From NCBI RefSeq assembly GCF_003111685.1, contig NZ_CP022194.1:56217-120216 (forward strand): DNA of 64,000 bases, given 5' to 3'. The notes beneath the pieces were generated by a model. The model worked only from the letters and a program-made list of their open reading frames with translations. It was not told where the DNA came from and ran no database searches. This document shows positions 1 through 8,700 of the stretch, in pieces. How positions within the stretch are numbered: position 1 is the first letter of the stretch; every line of letters begins with the position of its first letter. Source of the DNA: Alloyangia pacifica (GTDB lineage: Bacteria; Pseudomonadota; Alphaproteobacteria; Rhodobacterales; Rhodobacteraceae). Made by a program: the position numbers and the translations under genes.

Positions 1-1203
1 GAGGTCGAGGTCGAGGACACCCGCGACCAGGCCGGCCCGTTCCGCATGCAGGTGCAATGGGTGAACCGCCCCAACCTCGACTTCCGCGGCTTTGCCGGGA
101 TGATCGCCTCGGGCCAGCTGCGCCCGGGCGATCCGGTGCGGGTGCTGGCCTCGGGCAAGACCTCGACGGTGGCGCGCATCGTCAGCATGGACGGCGACAA
201 GGATCTGGCGGTGGCCGGCGAGTCGGTCACCATCACCCTCGCCGACGAGATCGACTGCTCGCGCGGCCAGGTGATCGTCGCGGCGCAGGCGCCGCTCGAG
301 GTCGCCGACCAGTTCGAGAGCACGATCGTCTGGATGGACGAAAGCGAGCTGGTGCCGGGCCGCGCCTACTGGCTGAAGATCGGCACCCAGACCGTTTCGG
401 CCACCGTCGCCGAGCCCAAGTACGAGGTGAACGTCAACACCCAGGAGCACCTCGCGAGCAAGACGCTCGATCTCAACGCCATCGGCGTGGCCAATATCAC
501 CACCGACCGCGAGATCCCCTTTGCCCCCTACGCCGAGAACCGCGACCTCGGCGGCTTCATCCTGATCGACAAGCTGACCAACCACACGGTCGCCGCGGGG
601 CTGCTGCATTTCGCGCTGCGCCGGGCGCAGAACGTGCATTGGCAGGCCACCGACATCGGCCGTGAGCACCACGCCTCGATGAAGCACCAGAAGCCCGCCG
701 TGCTCTGGCTCACCGGCCTCTCGGGCTCGGGCAAGTCGACCATCGCCAATATCGTCGAGAAGAAGCTGGCGCGGATGAACCGCCACACCTTCCTTCTGGA
801 CGGCGACAACGTGCGCCATGGGCTCAACAAGGACCTCGGCTTCACCGAGGCCGACCGGGTGGAAAACATCCGCCGCGTCGGCGAGGTGGCCAAGCTGATG
901 ACCGACGCGGGTCTCATCGTGATCACCGCCTTTATCTCGCCGTTCCGCTCGGAGCGCGACATGGTGCGCGGCATGATGCAGCCGGGCGAATTCGTCGAGG
1001 TCTTCGTCGACACGCCGCTCGAGGTGGCCGAGGGCCGCGACGTGAAGGGTCTCTACGCCAAGGCCCGCGCGGGCCAGCTGAAGAACTTCACCGGCATCGA
1101 CAGCCCCTACGAGCACCCGGAATCGCCGGAGCTGCGCATCGACACCACCGAGATGACGCCCGAGGAAGCCGCGGACCTGATCATCGCGCGGCTGATCCCG
1201 TAA
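1..1203 (+). CDS. cysNC: CysNC, bifunctional sulfate adenylyltransferase subunit 1 / APS kinase (5' end outside window)
   Basis: The reading frame is open from base 1, so the start and the GTPase domain lie upstream of the window. The visible 400 residues begin in the EF-Tu-like domain II of CysN ([13 protein letters not shown]) and continue into an APS kinase domain. That domain has a Walker A motif GLSGSGKST (bases 715-741), the [15 protein letters not shown] segment and the [17 protein letters not shown] substrate loop. CysN with CysD makes APS from sulfate and ATP, and the kinase domain makes PAPS. In a region with several sulfotransferase genes the likely job is PAPS supply for polysaccharide sulfation rather than cysteine synthesis; that role is inferred. 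CysD would be expected just upstream, outside the window. A strong terminator follows. Confidence 0.95.
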   Translation, partial: EVEVEDTRDQAGPFRMQVQWVNRPNLDFRGFAGMIASGQLRPGDPVRVLASGKTSTVARIVSMDGDKDLAVAGESVTITLADEIDCSRGQVIVAAQAPLEVADQFESTIVWMDESELVPGRAYWLKIGTQTVSATVAEPKYEVNVNTQEHLASKTLDLNAIGVANITTDREIPFAPYAENRDLGGFILIDKLTNHTVAAGLLHFALRRAQNVHWQATDIGREHHASMKHQKPAVLWLTGLSGSGKSTIANIVEKKLARMNRHTFLLDGDNVRHGLNKDLGFTEADRVENIRRVGEVAKLMTDAGLIVITAFISPFRSERDMVRGMMQPGEFVEVFVDTPLEVAEGRDVKGLYAKARAGQLKNFTGIDSPYEHPESPELRIDTTEMTPEEAADLIIARLIP

Positions 1204-1225
1204 GGGAGAGGCTCGCTGAAATACG

Positions 1226-1256
1226 AAAGGCCCCGGCGCAGCGCCGGGGCCTTTTT
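1226..1256 (+). terminator. Rho-independent terminator after cysNC
   Basis: A perfect 12-bp stem (1226-1237 with 1243-1254), rich in G and C, has a 5-nt loop and runs into a T tract at 1252-1256. It lies about 20 bases after the cysNC stop. Confidence 0.9.
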
Positions 1257-1378
1257 GCATGGCACGCCGGGCCCCTGCCCGGCGTGATCACGGATCCGTG
1301 CGAGGCCTGGTGGAAACTTTTCTCGGCAACCTTCCGTGTCTCCTCCGGTGCGACCACTGATGAGAGAGGAGATCACCA

Positions 1379-3337
1379 ATGGCCCACCTGGCGCCTTCCT
1401 ACCGGTCCTTCGAGACCTTCCTGTCCGGGGCTGATGCCTTCTGGACCGTCGACTTCACCGCCCTGAACAGCTCCGGCGTCAAGGCCTCCGCGGTCCTTAC
1501 CATGGCCACCGAGGAGGATGGCAGCGCCTATCTCAACGTGGCCATCGCGGCCAGCGGGATGACCCCGTCGCAGACCCATGCGCAGCATATCCACGGGCTC
1601 TTCGACGAGGGCGGCAACCCGATCGACTCGACCGCCCCCACGCTGGCCGATGACGCCGATGCCGACGGCATGGTCGAGGTGATCGAGGGGCTCGGCCAAT
1701 ACGGCGACGTGCTGCTGCCGCTGGTCTCGGCCGCGGATGGCGCCATGCCCATGGCCGACAGCAGCGGCATGCTGGCCTTCGTCCAGAGCTACGACTTGGG
1801 CAATGACGAGAATTTCTTCAGCCCGGTGTCGATGACCGATTACACCGCCGAGGATCTCATGCCGCTGACCCTGCGCGAGATCGTGCTGCACGGGGTGCAG
1901 GTGCCTGACGGCATCGGCGAAGGCACCGGCGGCGAGGTCGACGGCGGCACCAACGGCTATACCGGCATCCTGCCCGCCGCCGCCGGCGACATCGAGAGCG
2001 CCAGCTTCGAGGAGGCCATGGCGCTCTTCGCCGCGCAGCGCGCCATGACCTCGGGGCGCATCACCCTGACCGAGGGCGACGACAGCTTCAACGCCGGCCC
2101 CGGCGATGACTTCATCGACGCCCGCGGCGGCAACGACAGCATCGCCGCCGGTGCCGACAATGACACGGTCTCGGGCGGCACCGGCCGCGACGTGCTGCAT
2201 GGCGGCGCGGGAGAGGACCTCGTCGATGCCTCGGTCGAGGACGACAACTTGGCCGATGCCGCCGATGGCGGTGCCGCGGGCGGGCTGATGCTCTCGGACT
2301 ACGACAACGGCCTCGCCGGGGGCGCGGGCAATGACGTGATCCGCGGCCGCGCCGGGGACGACATCCTCACCGGGGACGACGACAGCCGCGTCGCTGACGC
2401 GCTTGGCCTGACCTTCGACGCCAGCGCCGACGGCTCCGACACGATCTACGGCGGCGCCGGCAACGACGAGATCCACACCGGCAGCTGGGCCGACGGCGAC
2501 CAGGGCCTGGTCAATGCCTCGACCGGCATGATGGCCGACTGGGCCTCGGGCGGCATGGGCAACGACATCCTGCGCGGCGCGGGCGGCAATGACACGCTCT
2601 ACGGCGACCAGGGCGCGGACAACATCGGCGGCGGCGGCGGCGATGACATGATCTACGGCGATTTCGCCACCACGGGCAGCGCCGAGGTGGAAAGCGGTCA
2701 GATCATCCGCCTCTACCAGGCCGCCTTCGACCGCGCCCCCGACGCGGGGGGCTTCTACAACTGGACCGAACGGCTGGAGACCGGCGAGCTCTCGCTCGGG
2801 CAGGTGGCCTCGGGCTTCACCGGCAGCGCCGAGTTCACCCGCGACTACGGCGGGCTGGACAATGCCGCCTATGTCGACGCGCTCTACATGAACGTTCTGG
2901 ACCGCGGCGCCGACGCGCAGGGTCTGGCGAACTGGACCGCCCGTCTCGACGGCGGCATGAGCCGGGCCGAGGTGCTGCTCGGCTTCTCCGAAAGCCCCGA
3001 GTTCCGCATGTCGATGGCCGATGACATCACCGACTGGGTGATGGAGCAGGGCACCGACGACGTGCTGATGGGCGATGGCGGGGCAAACACGCTCTCGGGC
3101 GGGCTGCTCTCGGACCGCTTCGTCTTTGGCGCCGAGGCCGGCAGCAGCCATGATGTGACCGATCTCGAGAGCTGGGACATGCTCGACTTCAGCGCCTTCG
3201 GCTACGGCAGCGCGGAGGCGGCCATGGAGCAGATGACCGAGGTCGGCGACGATCTGGTCTTCATGGATCAGGACGTCACGGTCACGCTGCACGACACGGC
3301 GATGGCCGATCTGAACGCCGGTATGGTGCTGGTCTGA
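1379..3337 (+). CDS. CHRD-domain RTX/DUF4214 exoprotein
   Basis: 652 residues with an AGGAG ribosome site just before the ATG. Residues about 5-175 resemble a CHRD domain (SYLNV-type strands and an AQHIHG histidine motif). Residues about 225-430 carry RTX calcium-binding nonapeptides (GGNDSI, GGAGEDL, GGAGNDV types). Two DUF4214 units follow (FDRAPDAGGFYNWTERL and LDRGADAQGLANWTARL). The last ~85 residues, from LLSDRFVFGAEAG to the end, match the C termini of the exoproteins at 17341, 20331/21320 and 48430. There is no N-terminal signal peptide, so type I secretion through a C-terminal signal is the natural reading; no ABC exporter is in the window. Likely acidic, calcium-folding surface or matrix protein. 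Partner and substrate unknown. Confidence 0.88.
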   Translation: MAHLAPSYRSFETFLSGADAFWTVDFTALNSSGVKASAVLTMATEEDGSAYLNVAIAASGMTPSQTHAQHIHGLFDEGGNPIDSTAPTLADDADADGMVEVIEGLGQYGDVLLPLVSAADGAMPMADSSGMLAFVQSYDLGNDENFFSPVSMTDYTAEDLMPLTLREIVLHGVQVPDGIGEGTGGEVDGGTNGYTGILPAAAGDIESASFEEAMALFAAQRAMTSGRITLTEGDDSFNAGPGDDFIDARGGNDSIAAGADNDTVSGGTGRDVLHGGAGEDLVDASVEDDNLADAADGGAAGGLMLSDYDNGLAGGAGNDVIRGRAGDDILTGDDDSRVADALGLTFDASADGSDTIYGGAGNDEIHTGSWADGDQGLVNASTGMMADWASGGMGNDILRGAGGNDTLYGDQGADNIGGGGGDDMIYGDFATTGSAEVESGQIIRLYQAAFDRAPDAGGFYNWTERLETGELSLGQVASGFTGSAEFTRDYGGLDNAAYVDALYMNVLDRGADAQGLANWTARLDGGMSRAEVLLGFSESPEFRMSMADDITDWVMEQGTDDVLMGDGGANTLSGGLLSDRFVFGAEAGSSHDVTDLESWDMLDFSAFGYGSAEAAMEQMTEVGDDLVFMDQDVTVTLHDTAMADLNAGMVLV

Positions 3338-3380
3338 GGCGGCGGGCCCTCCGGCCCAGCTCACCCCCCTCAATCCTCCA

Positions 3381-3413
3381 AGGGATCGCGGCCCCGCCGC
3401 GGTCCCTTTTTCA
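3381..3413 (+). terminator. Rho-independent terminator after the CHRD-RTX gene
   Basis: A 12-bp stem (3381-3392 with 3397-3408, one G-T pair) is followed by TTTTT, about 45 bases after the stop at 3337. The rest of 3414-3636 shows no supportable gene. Confidence 0.8.
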
Positions 3414-3636
3414 TGCCCGGCGTGGTGAAAAGCACCAGAGAGTTCTGCCCTTTTCGTCAGAGGCACTGCCTCTGGCCGGACTCCCCATGGAGACGCGGCC
3501 CCTCGCTGCCCCTGGCGCGAGTGTCCACAGTGCGGACCACAGCGGCACTGCGCTGCGGCTCCGCCAACGACAGCTTCTGGAGTCCGCCAAAAGACGACGC
3601 ACGACCCACATAGAAAAATCAGGTTAAAAACTCGAC

Positions 3637-4002
3637 TTAGAGGGCAGCTCCACAACGCCCATCTTCAATCGCGTAGGCTTCCAATACGTATCGGCCCACC
3701 ACGCCTCCTGAAACTATGCGGACTGCGATGAATTCCGGTTCTTCGATGTCTGTCTGCTGCTGCACAAATGGAATGACAAACGGCGCATAGTGATTGCAAA
3801 GCCCCAGCAAAAGATCATCCAAGTTGCCACCGCCGAACAAACCTTCTGGGACTGGATCAGGTTGTATGCGCATCTCAATGCCCTTGCCGTGAGACGCGTG
3901 GTCCAAGACACCAGTATCAACCAACTTCCACTCAATATCCTGCGCTGAGGCGTTCGAGGCAGCCAGAACCAATATGCTTGCTAGAACTCTACCGATCTTC
4001 AT
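3637..4002 (-). CDS. Small secreted protein of unknown function
   Basis: 121 residues. The N terminus is a classic Sec signal peptide (MKIGRVLASILVLAASNASA, cleavage expected before QDIEW), so the mature ~100-residue protein should be periplasmic or exported. Two cysteines remain (one in LLGLCNHY, one in DGRCGAAL), possibly forming a disulfide. I do not recognise the family. GC content and codon use look lower than in the flanking exoprotein and methyltransferase genes, suggesting separate acquisition. It is transcribed alone, facing away from the downstream gene. Confidence 0.65.
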   Translation of the reverse strand: MKIGRVLASILVLAASNASAQDIEWKLVDTGVLDHASHGKGIEMRIQPDPVPEGLFGGGNLDDLLLGLCNHYAPFVIPFVQQQTDIEEPEFIAVRIVSGGVVGRYVLEAYAIEDGRCGAAL

Positions 4003-4320
4003 TGGAAACCCTTCTGGTGTAAGCTACTTAGACTTCCCTGTTTAGCCACCTTGCGGTCATTGAAGCAACGCGCAGTATCCGTAGCTGTGGGCTTCCCGTG
4101 TTGCCGTTCGCCGCGCGCTGCGCGAACGGCAGTGACCTGCCCCGAATCCCTGAAACAGATCGCCATGTGGTCAAAATGGCCGCAGCCCCCCGGAAATGCC
4201 GAAGCCTCCCAGCCCTTGCTTGACCGGTGCGGGAGCGGCTTCGCATAGTTGGGGTCAGGGAGCGGCCCCGAATGTTCTGGCAGCGCCGGGGCCGGGCAGA
4301 GCAGGCAGGGAAGACAAAAG
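4003..4320. other. Non-coding stretch between divergent genes
   Basis: 318 bases between the leftward small secreted gene and the rightward methyltransferase-like gene. Open frames here show no recognisable protein character. It presumably holds both promoters, but I see no convincing -35/-10 pair or operator. Confidence 0.4.
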
Positions 4321-4887
4321 ATGAAAATCGTGATGACCGCAGAAGAGATCGCTCTGCTCGAGAATTTCATGCGCCAGAGCCAGAGCTACTTCGAGTTCGG
4401 CATGGGCGGCAGCACCTGCCTCGCGGCCCGCACCGTGCAGCGGCGGATCTCGGCGATCGACAGCGACCTGCAATGGGTGGAGAACGTGCGCAGCGCGATC
4501 GGCGCCGCGGCCCCGGCGGACAAGGAGATCGTCCTGAACCAGGTCGACATCGGCCGCACCGGTGAATGGGGCACCCCCATCGGGCGCGAGTCCGAGGACA
4601 AGTTCCCCGCCTATTCCAAGGCCATCCTCGCGCAGCCCGACGATGTCGATCTCTGCCTGGTCGACGGGCGCTTCCGGGTGTCATGCTTTCTCACCAGCCT
4701 GCTGCACCTGCGTCCGGATGCGGTGCTGGCCATCCATGACTACATCCGGCCCGAGTACTTCGAGATCGAGAGCTTTGCCCGGCCGATTGCCGGCGTCGAC
4801 ACGCTGAAGCTCTTCGTCCGCCGGGCAGACGCGGACCTCGCGGCGCTGCAGAGCCGCGCCGAGGCAACCCGGCTCGATCCGCGCTAG
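4321..4887 (+). CDS. Class I SAM-dependent methyltransferase-like protein
   Basis: 188 residues from the ATG at 4321, chosen because AGGGAAG lies 8 bases upstream; an in-frame ATG at 4249 would add a low-complexity tail with no homology character. The segment FEFGMGGSTCLAA near residue 25 resembles the glycine-rich SAM-binding motif I. An acidic end of a strand follows (ISAIDSD), then LVDGRFRV and HDYIRPEYF, as in small Rossmann methyltransferases found in polysaccharide clusters. Probable sugar or polymer methylation is an inference. It converges tail to tail with the sulfotransferase at 4906. Confidence 0.6.
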   Translation: MKIVMTAEEIALLENFMRQSQSYFEFGMGGSTCLAARTVQRRISAIDSDLQWVENVRSAIGAAAPADKEIVLNQVDIGRTGEWGTPIGRESEDKFPAYSKAILAQPDDVDLCLVDGRFRVSCFLTSLLHLRPDAVLAIHDYIRPEYFEIESFARPIAGVDTLKLFVRRADADLAALQSRAEATRLDPR

Positions 4888-4905
4888 GCGCGGCCGGCCC
4901 CGGCG

Positions 4906-5733
4906 TCATCCGCGGGACAGGCGCTTTGCCTCTTCGTAGATCACCCGGTCGAGCCGCGTCAGCCGATCGAGCTCGGCGTCGATCTCGGGGGTGATCGCCT
5001 CGCGCACCACCTCTTCCATGTCCGGCAGGGCGCCATAGCTGCGCGACGAGCGGGCCCAGGGCAGCTCCTCGGGCATGGCGAGCCCGAGCCGGGCGCTCAC
5101 CCGGCGGAAGAGCCCCGGCATGTCCTCGGTGATGCCCACCGTGTCGAACTCCGCCAGGTGGCTCAGCGCCGCGCTGAGCGCCTCCTCGTCGCTCAACCGC
5201 ATCTCGCCGCGGGGGCCGACCCAATGCCGGCCAAGCAAGCTGCGGGCATAATAGTTGTCGGTGTCCGAGGGCAGCCCGCCGGTGCGGTGGCGCAGGAACT
5301 CCAGCAGCCCCAACTCCTTGGCCCTCCGCGGGCCGTGCAGGCCGCGCTCTTCGATCACCCGCCAGGAATGCGCCCGCCAAAAATAGTAGAGCGACAGGAT
5401 CCGCGCCTTGGGCTCGCGCAGCAAGGTGATCGCGTAGCGCGGCGCCGGGATTAGCCGGAAGCGCTCGTAATCCATGTGCGCCGAGACATAGCGGTAGGCC
5501 GCCAGCTGCGCTGGATCGAGCCGGTCGAGGTTGCGCAGCCGCTCGGGGCAGATCGTCTCGCGCAGGAAGTGCGGTACCAGGAAATCGTGCAGCGAGGTGC
5601 CGCCGGTCTTCGGGAAGTGGAACAGCACCACCCGCTCGCGGATCGGCTCGGGCGGGCGCGGCGCCCCCCTGCCCCGGCCGAGCAGCCGTCCGGCCTTGTT
5701 TCGCAGCGAAACAATTCTGTCGAAGGTCAGCAT
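4906..5733 (-). CDS. Sulfotransferase family protein (PAPS-dependent)
   Basis: 275 residues. The 5'-phosphosulfate loop is visible as LFHFPKTGGTSLHDFL (about residues 37-52), and the 3'-phosphate motif as TLLREPKARILSLYYFW. Both are typical of Sulfotransfer_2-type carbohydrate sulfotransferases. The ATG at 5733 has AAGGTGA a few bases upstream. Ten bases separate it from the repA stop, so the two may be co-transcribed. Its 5' codons include a perfect parS-like palindrome (5696-5714), so this coding start doubles as a partition site. With cysNC nearby it probably sulfates the exported polysaccharide; the acceptor is unknown. Confidence 0.85.
   Translation of the reverse strand: MLTFDRIVSLRNKAGRLLGRGRGAPRPPEPIRERVVLFHFPKTGGTSLHDFLVPHFLRETICPERLRNLDRLDPAQLAAYRYVSAHMDYERFRLIPAPRYAITLLREPKARILSLYYFWRAHSWRVIEERGLHGPRRAKELGLLEFLRHRTGGLPSDTDNYYARSLLGRHWVGPRGEMRLSDEEALSAALSHLAEFDTVGITEDMPGLFRRVSARLGLAMPEELPWARSSRSYGALPDMEEVVREAITPEIDAELDRLTRLDRVIYEEAKRLSRG
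5696..5714. promoter_or_regulatory. parS-like palindrome, copy 1
   Basis: TTGTTTCGC-A-GCGAAACAA is a perfect inverted repeat around one central base, inside the first codons of the sulfotransferase. It shares the TGTTTC...GAAACA arms of the classical ParB site TGTTTCACGTGAAACA. The same core recurs at 8601-8617 and 9770-9786. Confidence 0.75.
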
Positions 5734-5743
5734 CTCTTCACCT

Positions 5744-6778
5744 TCACCGTTGCGCCTTCACCCAGCCAAGGAAGGCGGCGTCGGCATTGCCGAGGCGCGG
5801 GCGGCCGGTCTCTTCCCACCAGCCGCGCCAGCGGGCGGCGAGCGCGTGGACGTCGGCGCCGGGACGCAGGGCGCGGGCGGCCTCGAAGGCATCCTCCGAC
5901 AGATGCGGTCCGGTGGTGGTGGCCGCGCGAGTGGCGCGCAGGCGCTCGATGACGATGAGGTCGCCCGGCAGCTCGCGCAGCACGTAGTCCGGCAGCGTCG
6001 CCTCGGCGATCATCTTGCGCAGCGCGGCGCGGAACACCCGCAGCGGCGCGGCGGAGCCGGACTTCTTGTGCAATGTGCCGACCGAGACCTGCCAGCTCGC
6101 CTGCTTGCCGCAATGCTTGCGCGCCAGCTCGTAGAGGCGCCGCTCGAGCGGCTTGCGCAGGCGGAAGTAGTCGCGGCTGAGGGTCAGTACCGATTTTGCC
6201 AGCACCGCGCGGAACAGCCATTCCGAGAGCGTCACCGTCACCGAGATCATCCGCCCGCCGCGCGAGCGGCGCACGATCTCCCAGCTCTCGATGAGGCCGA
6301 AGCCGCGGGTGGTCTCGAGGCCGCCGGTGGTCATGTTGGTGGTGATGCGGGTGCCGGCGAGCCGCTCGAAGGCGTCCTTGAGCCGGGTGTAGCCGTCGCC
6401 CGAGGTGTCGCGATTGGTGGCGACCAGCAGGTCATGCGCCTTGAGCTGCAGCGTGCGCGAGACCTCGCGGCCGGCGTTCAACGCCGCCATCAGCTGGCTG
6501 ACGCAGTAGATGAGGATGTCCTTGTCGTGGATCGTGGCGCGGCCCTTGACCGAGGGGATGACGTCGATCTGCGTGCCGTTGTGCGCGTAGCTCAGCAGCC
6601 GCCGGTCGGGCCGAGTCGAGAGCGAGAAGATCGGGTGCTCCATCGAGCCGAGATCGTCCTTGGGCGCGGCATCGAAGATGTCACAGACGAAGAAGTCGGC
6701 GGTCGGATGACGGTCGGGCAGCAGCCCGCCGCCGGAGTGGTCCGCCCCCTGCGCGGGAGGCTGTGTCGCTGCGCTCAT
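5744..6778 (-). CDS. repA: RepA, RPA-family plasmid replication initiator
   Basis: 344 residues from the ATG at 6778, which has AGGACGAG seven bases upstream. An in-frame GTG at 6874 would give 376 residues, but its start would overlap the DnaA box. Conserved-looking blocks include PDRHPTADFFVCDIFDAAPKD near the N terminus, HPIFSLSTRPDRRLLSY and KDILIYCVSQLM. A winged-helix-like part has LKAHDLLVATNR and RRLYELARKHCG. This is the initiator type used by RepA-group replicons of Rhodobacterales. It should bind the iterons at 6896-6961. The divergent parAB pair across the origin is the usual arrangement. Confidence 0.9.
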   Translation of the reverse strand: MSAATQPPAQGADHSGGGLLPDRHPTADFFVCDIFDAAPKDDLGSMEHPIFSLSTRPDRRLLSYAHNGTQIDVIPSVKGRATIHDKDILIYCVSQLMAALNAGREVSRTLQLKAHDLLVATNRDTSGDGYTRLKDAFERLAGTRITTNMTTGGLETTRGFGLIESWEIVRRSRGGRMISVTVTLSEWLFRAVLAKSVLTLSRDYFRLRKPLERRLYELARKHCGKQASWQVSVGTLHKKSGSAAPLRVFRAALRKMIAEATLPDYVLRELPGDLIVIERLRATRAATTTGPHLSEDAFEAARALRPGADVHALAARWRGWWEETGRPRLGNADAAFLGWVKAQR

Positions 6779-6867
6779 CGTCTCGTCCTGCCTGCCCGGC
6801 CCCCGGTTTTTCGCGGCGGATCTGCGCCCGCCCGCTTTCGGGGTTTCAGTGACGCTCAGCCTAGTTT

Positions 6868-6876
6868 TATCCACAG
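6868..6876 (+). other. DnaA box in the replication origin
   Basis: TTATCCACA is an exact match to the strict DnaA-box consensus. It lies upstream of the favoured repA ATG and 20 bases from the first iteron. Confidence 0.7.
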
Positions 6877-6895
6877 TCCCCGTCCAGCCCGAGTT

Positions 6896-6961
6896 CGGGG
6901 GATCGGAGTCGCTTTGCCGTGGGTTCAGAGTCGGCTCAACGTGGGTTCAGAGTCGGAGCTG
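6896..6961 (+). repeat. Three 22-bp iterons (one degenerate), probable RepA-binding sites of oriV
   Basis: CGTGGGTTCAGAGTCGG occurs at 6918-6934 and 6940-6956. A third copy, matching 13 of 17 positions, starts at 6896. The period is exactly 22 bp throughout, so all face the same side of the helix. Position beside a DnaA box, between repA and parA, supports an origin. Confidence 0.75.
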
Positions 6962-7206
6962 CGCGCAGCGATGCATTTTTGCCTTTCAGTATCAGGTGCT
7001 TAGAAAAGCACTTCCAAGACCGTAACGTATAAACTAACAAAAAATAACAACACCGCAGAAAAGGGCTGCCCTGGCTCGCAGCAATCTGCCCTCTCCCAAA
7101 GCCGCGAATTTGCTGAGAAAATCTGTAGATGTGCAGCTTTTGCTTTCATGTGCGCAGTTTTTCGTTATCCTGCAAAAAACGCCACACATAAAGGCCGAGC
7201 AGGGAC
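6962..7206. other. AT-rich part of the origin and parA leader
   Basis: No gene. Bases 7000-7060 are strikingly AT-rich for this replicon (tracts such as AAAAAATAACAA) and would suit DNA unwinding. A small hairpin (6996-7001 with 7006-7011) lies at its edge. Just before parA an imperfect direct repeat, ATGTGCAGCTTTT / ATGTGCGCAGTTTTT (about 7129-7164), could be a ParA operator; that is a guess. Confidence 0.5.
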
Positions 7207-8595
7207 ATGAAAGCCGAGATCAAGACCGAGCTCCCCCCCTATTTCAACATCGATCCCGATGCCGCGCTGAGCGCCCTCGGCGGGCCCTTCGAGACCTCCG
7301 GGTTCTCCGCCATCGCCCAGGCCTGCGAGGCGGGCCGGGGCGATCTTGCCGGGCGCGGTCTCGAGGAGAACGGCGGCCGCAGCTTGCGGCTCTTCTCGAC
7401 CTGGGAGATCACCCGCTATCTCATCCCCGTCGCCATGGGGCATTTCCGCCGGGTGCTGAAGCAGAATCCCGAGCTGCCGCAGGGCCGCTCCGAGACCGAG
7501 GGCGGCGCCAAGTGGTTCACCTTCGAGGAGGTGCTGCGGCTGCGCGCGCATTTTGCCGCCGGCGGATCGAAGACCAAGAACTACCTGCCCTGGCGCCCCG
7601 AGGGGCTGCCCGCCAAGATGGTCGCCGTGGCGAACTTCAAGGGCGGCGTCGGCAAGACCTCGACCTGCGCGCACTTGGCGATGTCGGCCGCGCTCGACGG
7701 CTACAAGGTGCTGGTGATCGACCTCGACAGCCAAGGCTCGATGACCTCGATCTTCGGCGGCAAGGTCGAGGACGAATGGCAGACGGTCTTCCCGCTGCTG
7801 GCGCGCCACTACGGTCGTCACCTGCGCGGCGAGAACCAGCGCCGGCTCGACCGCGGCGAGGCCCCCCTGCCGCTCGACGACACGCTGACCGAGGCGCTGG
7901 AGGTCAAGGCCCCGGACCTCGTGCAGAAGACCCATTGGCCGAACATCGATCTCATCGGCGCGCAGCTCAACCTCTACTGGGCCGAGTTCCAGATCCCGGT
8001 CTGGCGCATGCAGGGCCGCGGCTGGAAGCTCTGGGACGCGCTGACCGAAAGCCTCGAGGAAGACGGCATCCTCGACCAATACGACGTGATCTTCCTCGAT
8101 ACGCCCCCGGCCCTTGGCTACCTGACGATCAACGGGCTCGCCGCCGCCGACATCCTGCTGGTGCCGCTCGGCGCCTCCTTCCTCGAGTTCGACTCGACGG
8201 GGCGCTTCTTCGACATGCTGCATTCGACCTTCTCCTCGATCGAGGATGCCGAAAACATGGCCGCCCGGGCCCTGGGCCGCGACGGGCTGTCGTTCCAATG
8301 GGACGCGGTGCGCGCGGTGATCACCCGCTACGACGGCACCCAGCAGGCCGAGCTCGCGGCGCTGATGCAGGCCTACCTCGGTCCGGTGCTCTCGCCGCAC
8401 CGGCAGGATTTCACCGCGCTCATCGGCCAGGCCGGCGAGCAGGTGCGCGGCATCTACGAGGCGGACTACCGCGACTTCAACCGCGAGACCTACGCCCGCG
8501 GCCGCGAGACCTTCGACGCCACCTACGCGGCGCTGAAGCAGCTGCTGCTCGGCAGCTGGCGGCGCGACGAACAGGCTCTGAAGGCCGCCGAATGA
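7207..8595 (+). CDS. parA: ParA, type Ia partition ATPase
   Basis: 462 residues, long enough to include an N-terminal DNA-binding extension (about residues 1-135, with a helix-turn-helix-like FSTWEITRYL...FTFEEVLRLRAHF part). The ATPase has the deviant Walker A KGGVGKTST near residue 147, a Walker A' strand VLVIDLDSQGS, and Walker B VIFLDTPPAL. Such ParAs usually repress their own promoter and move ParB-parS complexes over the nucleoid. GAGCAGGGAC precedes the ATG. A parS-like palindrome lies between it and parB, and parB follows after 105 bases on the same strand. Confidence 0.95.
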   Translation: MKAEIKTELPPYFNIDPDAALSALGGPFETSGFSAIAQACEAGRGDLAGRGLEENGGRSLRLFSTWEITRYLIPVAMGHFRRVLKQNPELPQGRSETEGGAKWFTFEEVLRLRAHFAAGGSKTKNYLPWRPEGLPAKMVAVANFKGGVGKTSTCAHLAMSAALDGYKVLVIDLDSQGSMTSIFGGKVEDEWQTVFPLLARHYGRHLRGENQRRLDRGEAPLPLDDTLTEALEVKAPDLVQKTHWPNIDLIGAQLNLYWAEFQIPVWRMQGRGWKLWDALTESLEEDGILDQYDVIFLDTPPALGYLTINGLAAADILLVPLGASFLEFDSTGRFFDMLHSTFSSIEDAENMAARALGRDGLSFQWDAVRAVITRYDGTQQAELAALMQAYLGPVLSPHRQDFTALIGQAGEQVRGIYEADYRDFNRETYARGRETFDATYAALKQLLLGSWRRDEQALKAAE

Positions 8596-8600
8596 GACTC

Positions 8601-8617
8601 TGTTTCGCTGCGAAACA
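8601..8617. promoter_or_regulatory. parS-like palindrome, copy 2
   Basis: TGTTTCGC-T-GCGAAACA, a perfect inverted repeat with one central base, begins 5 bases after the parA stop and lies in the parA-parB gap. Confidence 0.8.
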
Positions 8618-8700
8618 ATTTTCTGCGCGACGGGCTTACCCCGTCTTAACCAAGTTCGGGCCGGCTTGTCGCCGGACCCTTTCCTGACAGGAGCAGACGG

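Noticed and set aside
1373..3655. Long open frame of 760 codons on the minus strand opposite the CHRD-RTX gene
   Set aside because: It mirrors the GGXGXD repeat codons of the real gene, is Val/Ala/His-biased without recognisable folds, and has no ribosome site. High-GC antisense artefact.
3999..4370. 123-codon minus frame with a hydrophobic N terminus
   Set aside because: No ribosome site, overlaps the methyltransferase start and reads as shadow sequence; not enough support.
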